Position numbers and translations under genes: made by a program. Of a stretch of DNA of 64,000 nt, positions 55,396 through 62,970 are shown piece after piece; within the stretch, counting starts at the first letter, position 1, and each line of letters begins with the position of its first letter. Location: positions 502 to 64,501 of the forward strand of contig CADACB010000005.1 of NCBI GenBank assembly GCA_902786345.1, written 5' to 3'. The notes beneath the pieces were generated by a model that had not been told where the DNA came from, did no database searches, and was given only the letters and a program-made list of their open reading frames with translations. This stretch comes from an uncultured Ruminococcus sp. (lineage in GTDB: Bacteria; Bacillota; Clostridia; Oscillospirales; Acutalibacteraceae).

Positions 55396-55418
55396 ATGCC
55401 CAAAAGGAGCTTTGATCT

Positions 55419-55997
55419 ATGCCAAAAAATCAATTTCAGAGAATGATATTCGCATTCATAACTGTAGTAATAACAGTGCATGCATTTGTTTTCTACAACA
55501 TCTATGTACTTAACGGTTCGCTGCTTATGAGCATAACAGGCGAATCAAGCGTATCAGGCGCTATCAGCAAGCAGGGTGGAATTTACATTTTCGGAACTAT
55601 GGCACCCATTTGGCTTGTAGTGATTGCGGAATTTATATGTGCATATACTCTTGAAATAACTGTCGGAAGCCCTGTGTCATTCAGAATAGCCTCAAAAATG
55701 TTTGATGTACGCAAAACCAATCCAATAATATTTGAAACAGCCATAATCACGGTGACAGTTGCCATTATGTGTCCGTCAATGAGCTTTATTGCAGCCATCA
55801 TCTACTATCCGTTTTACGAGGGCTTTGACATTATCACACTTCTTGCACACTGGTTCAAGCTTGTGTGCTATAACCTCCCGTTTGCATTCTTCTCACAGAT
55901 TATGTTCATACAGCCTATTGTACGCAGAATATTCAGACTTATTTTTGTTCCACACAAAAAGGCTGTAAGGGTTTCCTCTGAATCCGTTGCAGAATAA
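55419..55997 (+). CDS. DUF2798 family membrane protein
   Basis: The 192-residue protein has four predicted helices arranged as two DUF2798-like halves. The first begins FQRMIFAFITVVITVHAFVF and the second IFETAIITVTVAIMCPSMSF. The tail is basic (PHKKAVRVSS). DUF2798 proteins are small membrane proteins of unknown function in Firmicutes and Proteobacteria. The gene has its own promoter, a structured leader and a terminator. It lies between the secreted protein and the phage-like cluster and faces the latter. Confidence 0.82.
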   Translation: MPKNQFQRMIFAFITVVITVHAFVFYNIYVLNGSLLMSITGESSVSGAISKQGGIYIFGTMAPIWLVVIAEFICAYTLEITVGSPVSFRIASKMFDVRKTNPIIFETAIITVTVAIMCPSMSFIAAIIYYPFYEGFDIITLLAHWFKLVCYNLPFAFFSQIMFIQPIVRRIFRLIFVPHKKAVRVSSESVAE

Positions 55998-56046
55998 AAG
56001 AAAATGACCTTCTGTAACAAAATACGTAAATACAGCAGAAAACAAC

Positions 56047-56083
56047 AAAAAGCCGGTGAAGCTTATTGCTCCATCGGCTTTTT
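56047..56083. terminator. Bidirectional terminator ending the DUF2798 gene and the phage-like cluster
   Basis: AAAAAGCCGGTG pairs with CATCGGCTTTTT (one G-T pair) around a 13-base loop, with A and T runs on both sides. It marks the 3' end of both convergent units. Confidence 0.88.
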
Positions 56084-56106
56084 ATAACGCTGAAATTCAT
56101 AAGTTA

Positions 56107-56580
56107 TTACAATGTTAATACAACTTCAAAGTCTGTCCACGCAGGCATAAGCTCCCTCATACTTTCTTCAAACTCTTTACGACGACTTTCAGACATAAGT
56201 TCAAAGCAATTGAAGGTAATTTTAAGATCAGTTGGTGAAAAAACAAATTCACCAGTAATATTGAAGCTGTCTCTTAGTTTTTCCATTCCTTCATAGTTAA
56301 AATCATTGCAGCCGATAGAAAGAGCCTTGAGCAGACGTCTGCGTCTGCCATCAATACTGCTGTTAAAATTAACTCTTCTGAGCATATTTTCTCTGAGGGT
56401 TAAACCATATGAATCTGCTGTAGCTGCAAAACATTCTCTTTCAAGCTCGGCAAGCTCCTCAAAAAAAATATCAAGTCCTTCGGCATACGCCATAAGCTCG
56501 GCATATAATACAGTTTCCTCTTCAACTTTGTATATACCTGTCTTTTCCAGTATTCCTTTCATAATATCAAATTCAGACAT
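56107..56580 (-). CDS. Phage tail/baseplate protein, DUF2313 (YmfQ, Mu gp48-like)
   Basis: The 157-residue protein fits the DUF2313 group of baseplate proteins that follow gpJ in contractile-tail phages. Visible features are an early ELAELERECFAATADSYGLT segment, DGRRRRLLKALS, and a C-terminal PTDLKITFNCFELM and MRELMPAWTDFEV. In phage Mu and PBSX-like elements it helps attach tail fibres. Here it is the last gene of the cluster, with no fibre gene after it. It is nine bases from the baseplate J gene. Confidence 0.75.
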   Translation of the reverse strand: MSEFDIMKGILEKTGIYKVEEETVLYAELMAYAEGLDIFFEELAELERECFAATADSYGLTLRENMLRRVNFNSSIDGRRRRLLKALSIGCNDFNYEGMEKLRDSFNITGEFVFSPTDLKITFNCFELMSESRRKEFEESMRELMPAWTDFEVVLTL

Positions 56581-56589
56581 ACATCCTCC

Positions 56590-57648
56590 TCAGCTTATCA
56601 GCCCTATGTTTAAAGTACCTAAAACTGCCATAAATGCATTTGGAATCTCTGTATCCTCCATATTTTCAAAGGAATAATCGCTGACACCCTCTGTTTCAAG
56701 CAGAGCCTTTCCAAGTGCAGATAAACGTACATTCTCGCCAACAGAAATATCAAGAAAGAACTTTCTTATACATTCCTCGGCATTTGCTCTTACATTACTC
56801 CAGTTATAGCCCTTTTCAGGTGCAATATTGACACTCACGTTAACTAATAATGTACTTGTATTTTCAACAAGTATGTCTATTCCTAACGGCTTTGCATTTT
56901 CAAGTGCTTCACTTGCTGCAGCAAAGCTTTCAGAAGACGGCGCCTCACCTCTGCCTCCTAATATCACAACAATTCTTCCGGGTTCGGCAGAGGGCCTGTA
57001 TACATTAGCTGATTGTATACCATCTATTCCTTCAGCAACTGACTCAAAAAAAGCAGCATTAGCACCATTCGGCGTCAACCTGTAGCTTTCCTCTATTCTT
57101 TTTCTTAAAGCTTCGTCATCCTCATCATCCGTTCCTCCTGTAAATGAGGACGAATTATTTATGCTGATACCTACAGAAAAATATGTAACTATTGTTTTTA
57201 TCTTTCCCATACCGATATTATATTTTTTTCCGCTGTGCTCAGCTTCACAGTTTGCCATAAGAACCGTACTTCCTCTTCTTATCGTATATTCTTCGGTCGT
57301 AACATAATTCAATGTTCCATCAGCAGTAGTGCATATAGTTCCTGCCGGTACAATGACGTTATATTCAACAGGCATATCAAGCATAAACGCTACGCTTCCC
57401 TTTGCCTTTTTTCCTGTCTGTCTTTTCAGTCCCCTCTGCTGTGCATGAAGATCAAGCTGTTTACCAGAAGCAGTGTTCGGAAACATTTGTTTCTTTATCC
57501 AATCAATATTTGTACTAAGGGAATAAAGTTCCCCTGCCAGAAGTCTTAACCTTATACCTATATCGCTTGCCTTTTCAGGTGCATAGCCTGAAAGCTCGGT
57601 AAATTTATTATTCATTCGTTCAACAAGCTCATCATATGTAATATTCAA
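56590..57648 (-). CDS. Baseplate J/gp47-family protein
   Basis: This 352-residue baseplate wedge protein of contractile tails matches the family in length and order. It starts MNITYDELVERMNNKF and has GTICTTADGTLNYVTTEEY, a VPAGT turn, SFTGGTDDEDDEALRKRI and the PNGANAAFFESVAEGIDGI stretch. A late VNIAPEKGYNWSNVRAN segment is also typical. The start overlaps the gp25 gene stop by four bases. It is intact, as expected for a working baseplate. Confidence 0.9.
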   Translation of the reverse strand: MNITYDELVERMNNKFTELSGYAPEKASDIGIRLRLLAGELYSLSTNIDWIKKQMFPNTASGKQLDLHAQQRGLKRQTGKKAKGSVAFMLDMPVEYNVIVPAGTICTTADGTLNYVTTEEYTIRRGSTVLMANCEAEHSGKKYNIGMGKIKTIVTYFSVGISINNSSSFTGGTDDEDDEALRKRIEESYRLTPNGANAAFFESVAEGIDGIQSANVYRPSAEPGRIVVILGGRGEAPSSESFAAASEALENAKPLGIDILVENTSTLLVNVSVNIAPEKGYNWSNVRANAEECIRKFFLDISVGENVRLSALGKALLETEGVSDYSFENMEDTEIPNAFMAVLGTLNIGLIS

Positions 57649-57980
57649 TTACTCATCCCCCTGATATTAATATCGTAATTTTCTCCATTATACATAACTG
57701 AAACACATATCATTCCGTCCTGAGCAGATACCCCCGTCACCTCTGCCTCAGGAAATCGGCTCAATGCTTTTCTTGCCTCTGCTTCAATCTGCTGCATATC
57801 ATCAACACACTTATAAAGTCCGCTTCCAAGCTCTCTGTCATAAATAAAACTTCCCTTTTTCATTGACAGCATAATATACAGCTTTTGTTTTACTTCTTCA
57901 TTTCCCGATATAAAGAAGATATTATTGTTTTCATCCTTATCAAAATCACCATTTATACAAAGTGCTGTATCCAACATCAT
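57645..57980 (-). CDS. gp25-like baseplate wedge protein
   Basis: The 111-residue protein shows SGNEEVKQKLYIMLSMKKGS followed by YDRELGSGLY, the usual gp25/XkdS-type lysozyme-like wedge core, and a short beta-strand C-terminus (VMYNGENYDINIRG). It precedes the J protein in transcription order, as in most contractile-tail phages. It overlaps the spike gene stop and the J start by four bases each. Confidence 0.75.
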   Translation of the reverse strand: MMLDTALCINGDFDKDENNNIFFISGNEEVKQKLYIMLSMKKGSFIYDRELGSGLYKCVDDMQQIEAEARKALSRFPEAEVTGVSAQDGMICVSVMYNGENYDINIRGMSN

Positions 57981-58348
57981 TCCCCCAGTCTGACTCCGTT
58001 TACATACACATCACCGACAATATCTATTTTACCGTCTTCCTTAAGATGAATATACGTACTCATGCCGGAATAGATCACAATTTCTCCCGGCTTCAATCCA
58101 TAATAATTATATATCTGTTTGACACCTATACACATCCGTTCACTATCACCCGAAATAACTACCGCATCGGTTTCTGTTTTAGGAATAGATTCAATTCCCC
58201 ACGGTGCAACTATAGAAAACTGTCCTGTACCGTTTATTGCCGAGGCAGATATTCTTCTGTCGGCACTGTTATGTATTCTTCCGGCAGTACAGGATTTAGT
58301 GATCTGTTTTTTACCCACAAGCTTTTCTGAAAGCTTCATTTCATTCAT
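57977..58348 (-). CDS. Putative baseplate spike/assembly protein
   Basis: This 123-residue protein has a beta-rich sequence with an early SAINGTGQFSIVAPWGIESI, a central GLKPGEIVIYS and an end HLKEDGKIDIVGDVYVNGV. The end is like the repeated-strand tip of gpV/gp45 spike proteins. The position between hub and gp25 supports this. Sequence similarity alone is not decisive. It overlaps both neighbours by a few bases. Confidence 0.6.
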   Translation of the reverse strand: MNEMKLSEKLVGKKQITKSCTAGRIHNSADRRISASAINGTGQFSIVAPWGIESIPKTETDAVVISGDSERMCIGVKQIYNYYGLKPGEIVIYSGMSTYIHLKEDGKIDIVGDVYVNGVRLGE

Positions 58349-59261
58349 CCTCCCTTTTCAATCTTGCATATATTTTAGTATGCTCTCCTGACGAATCAAA
58401 CGAATAATTTATTTCTTTGACAATATAATGCTTTTTATCCCTGCCTATTATAAGTTGTGCACCTATACTGCATAATATACGGCCGCAGCAGTCAGCCGTT
58501 ATTTGTTCATATTCAGAAAAGCTTTTTTTCATAAGTCTTTTTGCTGTAAGAACAGTTCTGCTTTTACTGTCAATTGAATTGATATATCTTCTGCGCTTTA
58601 TTCCGAGCTTTTTTGCAGAATTATTTTCTATCTGCATCTCATAACCTCCGCCGGTATAGGTCCTTGCAATCATCTGTGAAATAAGATTTTTGTTTTTCAG
58701 GCTTCTTTTTATTGATATTATTCTCTCCGGCTGTAAATAAACAGTTTCATTTATATTGCCTGTTATATCAATTGTTCCGTCGGTATGGATTCTTGGAACT
58801 GTACCGATAAATGCATCGCAAAAGCTTTTAAGAACCGTCCATTCGCTCATTCCTTTGCTTACTGTCATTTCTCCGTTAAAAGCTTCATCCGACCCGATAA
58901 AATGCTCAAATCCCAAAGGCGAAAAATGTCTTTTCATAAGCAGCGGCATAGACGGTATACAATAGGTCTGAGGCATAGCTTCGTTATCAAGAAGTATGCA
59001 GGCAAGGCTTCTTGCATAAACCGTCAGCAGCATACCTTCTGCTGTTTCTTCTGTTACCTGCTCATCAACAAGACCGTAAAAAAGTCTTTCAATTCCATCA
59101 AGCATTTCAACACTTTCAATAACCGGTATATTTCCATCAACAGCAAATACGGCCGTAAGTCTGTCGGCAGGCGCTTCTTCAGAGGATACAAAGCTAACCT
59201 TAAGAGGCTTTTTCAATTCAGTTATTTTCCCGTTCGTATCCTTAAGAATAAATTTCAGCAT
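58341..59261 (-). CDS. Baseplate hub protein (XkdQ/gp44-like)
   Basis: The 306-residue protein has the beta-barrel layout of phage tail hubs: an early VSFVSSEEAPADRLTAVF, RLFYGLVDEQ, a central GSDEAFNGEMTVSKGMSEWT and a late CCGRILCSIGAQLIIGRDKK. XkdQ and gpD-type hubs hold the spike at the base of the tail tube. It lies between the LysM protein and the spike, the order of PBSX-type phages. It overlaps the LysM gene by seven bases. Confidence 0.75.
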   Translation of the reverse strand: MLKFILKDTNGKITELKKPLKVSFVSSEEAPADRLTAVFAVDGNIPVIESVEMLDGIERLFYGLVDEQVTEETAEGMLLTVYARSLACILLDNEAMPQTYCIPSMPLLMKRHFSPLGFEHFIGSDEAFNGEMTVSKGMSEWTVLKSFCDAFIGTVPRIHTDGTIDITGNINETVYLQPERIISIKRSLKNKNLISQMIARTYTGGGYEMQIENNSAKKLGIKRRRYINSIDSKSRTVLTAKRLMKKSFSEYEQITADCCGRILCSIGAQLIIGRDKKHYIVKEINYSFDSSGEHTKIYARLKREDE

Positions 59262-59776
59262 AGCACTATTCTCCTTCCGGCTTCAAGCGGTATATCAGGG
59301 CGCATAATATCCGGGTTAAGCTCTCTCAGAAGCTCAATATTTTCTCCGCTCATACAAGCATAATCCCACAACGAATGCACACCGTCCGCAAGCACATATG
59401 CAAGCTCCTCAGGATCATTATTTTCTCTGCTTTCTGTAAAGCTGAAGCTGTATTTTATCACACCCTCAAGATCACTGCCAAGCATTTCCAGTTCCGTAAA
59501 ATATGCGAATACAGGTTTTTGAGACGGAACATAAAGTATTTCCCGATTATTTCTTTCAAGCATTGTTCTGAGTTTTTCAAAATCACTTAATGCATTTTCT
59601 CCGTAGAATTCTCCCTCTCCGCTTATAAGTCTGACATTTTTTCCCGTGTCACATACAAAGTCTTCACCATATGGAACGCTTCTTTTCGATACCTTTCTTT
59701 TATGGCTGATTTTTATAAGATAAGGATTCACAGGGAAAATAAAATTTCCAAAGCTCATTTTTCCATTACAATTCAT
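59255..59776 (-). CDS. LysM-containing tail protein (XkdP-like)
   Basis: The ATG at 59776 follows GGAGGAGGAG. The 173-residue protein begins with a beta-rich part (GNFIFPVNPYLIKISHKRKV and FYGENALSDFEKLRTML). It ends in a LysM domain (SLWDYACMSGENIELLRELN and IPLEAGRRIVLC). In PBSX-like phages XkdP lies between the tape measure and the hub. Here the tape measure expected upstream is missing. The start overlaps the 51-aa ORF by 11 bases. Confidence 0.75.
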   Translation of the reverse strand: MNCNGKMSFGNFIFPVNPYLIKISHKRKVSKRSVPYGEDFVCDTGKNVRLISGEGEFYGENALSDFEKLRTMLERNNREILYVPSQKPVFAYFTELEMLGSDLEGVIKYSFSFTESRENNDPEELAYVLADGVHSLWDYACMSGENIELLRELNPDIMRPDIPLEAGRRIVLC

Positions 59777-59921
59777 TGATCTCCTCCTCCGCCTCAAGAA
59801 TCCTTTCATATCTTAATGCGTCATAACTTATGATCTCCGAAATATCTGTAAGCTCCTGCATTTCAGTTGCATAAAAGTTTTTTTGTTTTCTTATTTTCTC
59901 AACATCTTCAAGCTCCCTCAT
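59766..59921 (-). CDS. Small helical protein in the tape-measure position (51 aa)
   Basis: An ATG at 59921 opens MRELEDVEKIRKQKNFYATE and continues MQELTDISEIISYDALRYER to INEL, then stops. It is charged and predicted helical. It overlaps the tube-like gene before it by 14 bases and the LysM gene after it by 11, which favours a real coupled gene. In relatives this place holds the tail-assembly chaperone and a long tape measure; this ORF might be a chaperone relic or a very small replacement. Confidence 0.6.
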   Translation of the reverse strand: MRELEDVEKIRKQKNFYATEMQELTDISEIISYDALRYERILEAEEEINEL

Positions 59922-60300
59922 TAACTTCCTCCGTCCTCATTTTCAGTGCAGTTATGCTTATATGTTCACGAAAACTTTCCCTGTCGGCAACAGCCTTAAA
60001 ATCATCCCACAAGCAGCCCTCAAGTATAATTTTCATACCATCAATTTCCACCTCTGCACTAAAATAATCAAGATCATAATAATTACAGTTTTCAAACGGC
60101 TGTCTGAATCTTACTCCCACCAGATTGAGCTTATATTCTCTTCTGCCCTCAATATGTGCCACATCACCGCTGCAAAAACAAGTTCTTACCCTGTGAATAT
60201 CAGAGATTCTGTGCAGTATGGCACTTTCGGCTTGAAGCAGCCTTCTGCCGTTTATTGATATACACACATCTCTTCCGCTGACCAATATCTTCTTATCCAC
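59908..60300 (-). CDS. Putative tail tube-like protein (130 aa)
   Basis: The sequence alternates short strands: VSGRDVCISINGRRLLQAES, REYKLNLVGVRF, then YFSAEVEIDGMKIILEGCLW and a late HISITALKM. Length, position after the tail terminator and the strand pattern resemble the tube proteins of contractile tails (XkdM/gp19 type). The identity is inferred, not shown by a strong motif. The usual sheath gene, which would precede it, is absent. It starts three bases after the stop of the 139-aa gene. Confidence 0.5.
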   Translation of the reverse strand: MDKKILVSGRDVCISINGRRLLQAESAILHRISDIHRVRTCFCSGDVAHIEGRREYKLNLVGVRFRQPFENCNYYDLDYFSAEVEIDGMKIILEGCLWDDFKAVADRESFREHISITALKMRTEEVNEGA

Positions 60301-60303
60301 ACT

Positions 60304-60723
60304 TCACACTCCGCTTCCGATCTCAATACTCTGTTCTCCCAACGAAAACCTCATTATTACTTTATATGCAAAATTCAGTTTATCGTACATAAATTTCTCA
60401 ATGCTTACCGTACTTATCAATTTTCCGACATCAGCATCAAGTACGGCCGAGCATATTTTTGCAGCACATTTTTCTGCAAAAGACCCTCCCTTTTTTTCAT
60501 CAACAGAAACACTGACAATAATTCTCTCGCTGCCCGTTATCTCATTATCATAACCAAGCAAAAACGAAAGCTTTTCAGTTTTTTCAACGCCTATACAAAC
60601 CAGAGGCTTTTCTATAGGATAGCTGATCTCTCCTGAATCATAGCTTTTAACTATCTCAAAGTTATCAAGCTCACTGTTGTTTTTCAGTTCGGTTATAATT
60701 TCATCCACAAAATCACCTGTCAC
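60304..60723 (-). CDS. Putative tail terminator/completion protein (139 aa)
   Basis: The protein begins MTGDFVDEIITELKNNSELD and has RIIVSVSVDEKKGGSF and FAYKVIMRFSLGEQSIEIG. A small alpha-beta protein of this size in this place, after two connector genes, is usually the tail terminator or completion protein. No signature motif is seen, so the name rests mainly on position. It is four bases after the 108-aa gene. Confidence 0.5.
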   Translation of the reverse strand: MTGDFVDEIITELKNNSELDNFEIVKSYDSGEISYPIEKPLVCIGVEKTEKLSFLLGYDNEITGSERIIVSVSVDEKKGGSFAEKCAAKICSAVLDADVGKLISTVSIEKFMYDKLNFAYKVIMRFSLGEQSIEIGSGV

Positions 60724-60727
60724 AGCC

Positions 60728-61054
60728 TCAATCTCCTTTCACCCTTCTTACACACACTCTTGCATAATCACCAAGTCTACAGCAATAATTATCCTTCCAG
60801 ATAATCACATACTTGTTTTTTCCCTCAAAAACCAGATCACCATATTTTGAATTTTCAACAAGACTTACGGCACAGAACATTATGTATCTTTCAGGATCGC
60901 TTCTTCCGTTGGCAGCAGTTTCCACATTACCCCATTGCTTATGTCTGTATCTTATCGGATACAATACTGCAATGCCTTTAACAAGTCCTTCACTTCCCTC
61001 AACCAATACCTTTGTACCTATTCTTTCAATAGCCTTTTCAAATCCTCTGCTCAT
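60728..61054 (-). CDS. Putative head-closure protein (108 aa)
   Basis: This 108-residue protein has a beta-rich sequence with KAIERIGTKVLVEGSEGLVKG, KYGDLVFEGKNKYVIIW and a cysteine-rich end DNYCCRLGDYARVCVRRVKGD. Its size and position after a gp6-like connector suggest a head-closure or stopper protein of a siphovirus or myovirus neck. The call is by context. It is four bases after the 118-aa gene. Confidence 0.5.
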   Translation of the reverse strand: MSRGFEKAIERIGTKVLVEGSEGLVKGIAVLYPIRYRHKQWGNVETAANGRSDPERYIMFCAVSLVENSKYGDLVFEGKNKYVIIWKDNYCCRLGDYARVCVRRVKGD

Positions 61055-61057
61055 TTC

Positions 61058-61414
61058 TCATATCCTTTCAAACACAAAATCCTTATCCTCCGCAATATCA
61101 CTTATATCAGCAAGTGCTTCTTTAAGAATTTTTTCAGCATATTCAAGCTTTTTTTCAGGACTTTTAAGCGAGATTTCACCTATTGTAATATTTCCTCCGC
61201 CCTCATCCGTAAACGATAAAAGCACATATCTGTAATAAGCCAGAGCCGCAGCCGCATATTCAGTTCTGCTGTTGTCATTTTCCTTTGCTGTTTCTCTGAG
61301 CCTTGACGAAATATTCTCTTCAGCCATCTCGCATAAAAAACGATATTCCGTAACTGAATCCTCGTCTATTCCTGCAAAGCTGCCAAACAACCGCATTATA
61401 TTTTCAATATTCAA
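61058..61414 (-). CDS. Putative head-tail connector (gp6-like)
   Basis: The 118-residue, mostly helical protein begins MNIENIMRLFGSFAGIDEDS. It has a central YRFLCEMAEENISSRLRETA and AYYRYVLLSF, and an end YAEKILKEALADISDIAED. It fits the helical gp6-type connector in size and place, following the capsid gene. It is separated from the capsid by 173 bases holding a hairpin at 61505-61538. Confidence 0.55.
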   Translation of the reverse strand: MNIENIMRLFGSFAGIDEDSVTEYRFLCEMAEENISSRLRETAKENDNSRTEYAAAALAYYRYVLLSFTDEGGGNITIGEISLKSPEKKLEYAEKILKEALADISDIAEDKDFVFERI

Positions 61415-61504
61415 ATATTAAGCCTCCTTTTTAAGGTTTTATAACAGGCGTAAATTTTTTTACATTTCCTGAACTCATTTTCCCTGTTTATGCTTTCGGA
61501 ATCA

Positions 61505-61538
61505 GGCACGGCAGTACACAAACATTTTCCGCCGTGCC
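61505..61538. terminator. Hairpin between the capsid and connector genes
   Basis: GGCACGGC and GCCGTGCC form a perfect eight-base stem with an 18-base loop and no U-run. It may limit read-through so that capsid exceeds tail proteins. Confidence 0.45.
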
Positions 61539-61587
61539 GGTCAACCGAATTAAATATTATTCATATAAAAATGAATGTCACACCACA

Positions 61588-62595
61588 TCAGCAGGCAAGA
61601 ACCTTTGAAGCACCATTAAAGATTTTTGCAAAACCTGCCGTACAGCTTATAGAAGCACGTTCAAGCTGACGGTCAATAAGCTTATCAGAATCCATTGTGA
61701 TACCGCCTGACTGTACCATTTCAAGTGCACAGCCCTTGTCAAGACCGATGATCTTTGAAGAAACCATTGAAGGTATATGCAGAAGCTTTGCTCCCATAGG
61801 TGTTATCATTTTTCCTGTACCCTGGAACGTAAGTCCTGCCTGTGCATCCTTCATTTCAGTAAGTGCAAGAAGTTTTTTCATAACATCAGTAGGTGCAAGC
61901 ATAGTGTTAAGCTCATAAGGAGTAAGCTTACCCCAAAGATTCAAAAGATCGTCATATGTAACAGTACCGCTTGAAGCAACATTTACAGTTTCCGCAGCAT
62001 TGTTATTGCCGTCACCGCTGATGAGTACATTTACCGCATCCTTAAGCTGCTCTCTGGCTATATATGCACCTATCTGTCTGAGAGTAACGGTAAACAGATC
62101 AAGTCTCTGATACTTTATTGCCTCATATGATGCAACAAGCATTCTGCCTCTTTTTATAAGCTTAACAAGATTTTCGTTTGTTCTTACACTTGTCTGAGGA
62201 AGTACAGCTCCCTCTGCTACAGGCTTAAGCGACTTCTCATCGTCTGTTGGGGATGATACCACCGAACGATAATCCATACCGTCTATCACAGTTTTTGAAG
62301 CTATAATATCCGAAAGATAATCGGCATTCTCCATTCCCTGTCTTACGGCTCTTGATACATATTCAGGAAACAGTGCGGCGGAGTTAGAGGTTTCAAAAAA
62401 CTTCTGAACGCTGTCTGAATATGCACCACCAACCTTAATATCATATCTTTTCAGCTGTCTCTGAAACGCATCCAGACCTTCAAGCACCGTACCCTTATAG
62501 TTTTCCGACGGATCAAGTCCCTCAAGAACCTCAGTAAGAGTTTTTCCTCCATTATACATACCCTTTTCCAGCTTAATTGAATCATAAAATGCCAT
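61588..62595 (-). CDS. HK97-type major capsid protein
   Basis: The 335-residue protein carries HK97-like features: an N-terminal arm (MAFYDSIKLEKGMYNGGK), SAALFPEYVSRAVRQGMENA, the E-loop-like region near DYRSVVSSPTD, VASYEAIKYQRLDLFTVTL, and a C-terminal GCALEMVQSGGITMDSDKLI. It follows a protease and a decoration gene, the standard head order. The length is normal for the mature type with no large delta domain. It is intact. Confidence 0.85.
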   Translation of the reverse strand: MAFYDSIKLEKGMYNGGKTLTEVLEGLDPSENYKGTVLEGLDAFQRQLKRYDIKVGGAYSDSVQKFFETSNSAALFPEYVSRAVRQGMENADYLSDIIASKTVIDGMDYRSVVSSPTDDEKSLKPVAEGAVLPQTSVRTNENLVKLIKRGRMLVASYEAIKYQRLDLFTVTLRQIGAYIAREQLKDAVNVLISGDGNNNAAETVNVASSGTVTYDDLLNLWGKLTPYELNTMLAPTDVMKKLLALTEMKDAQAGLTFQGTGKMITPMGAKLLHIPSMVSSKIIGLDKGCALEMVQSGGITMDSDKLIDRQLERASISCTAGFAKIFNGASKVLAC

Positions 62596-62618
62596 AGCTT
62601 AATTCCTCCTTGTTAAAA

Positions 62619-62957
62619 TCAAAGTATAAATCCCACTGTATTTGCCGTTGAATCAACATCAACTACAAGATACTCTCTGCCGTTTGTTGCGTCAGCCTTA
62701 ACCTTGCCGCCTGTTGCAGCCGCAAGCTTTGTATATCCGACTGAAATACTTCCTGTACTTGGAACAACCACATAGCCCTTGAGCTGAACTGCTGCATATC
62801 CATTCCTTACACTAGTGCATATACCGCAAAAGCTGCCGCTTGTCACCACACTCACCTTACCGTTTGCTGTAATAGAAACAGGTACACCTGCTGTCACTCC
62901 GCTTTCTGCTTCAAAAGTCATTACACCCTCATCATAACCATTAAAAGATACATTCAT
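62619..62957 (-). CDS. Putative capsid decoration protein (112 aa)
   Basis: A beta-rich, Gly/Ser/Thr-rich protein reads MNVSFNGYDEGVMTFEAESG, GVPVSITANGKVSVV, GYAAVQLKGYVVVP and DVDSTANTVGFIL. Decoration proteins and short head-fibre-like proteins of this kind lie between the protease and the capsid in many phages. The call rests on size, composition and place. Confidence 0.6.
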   Translation of the reverse strand: MNVSFNGYDEGVMTFEAESGVTAGVPVSITANGKVSVVTSGSFCGICTSVRNGYAAVQLKGYVVVPSTGSISVGYTKLAAATGGKVKADATNGREYLVVDVDSTANTVGFIL

Positions 62958-62970
62958 ATTAATTTCCTCC

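Noticed and set aside
55268-55418. Cyclic-di-GMP or other named riboswitch before DUF2798
   Set aside because: None of the conserved cores I know could be matched, so it is reported as unclassified.
55300-56106. Prophage attachment site at the left end of the phage-like cluster
   Set aside because: The TAGTACG direct repeat is short and lies inside a gene leader; the other end of the cluster is outside the window, so no att pair can be shown.
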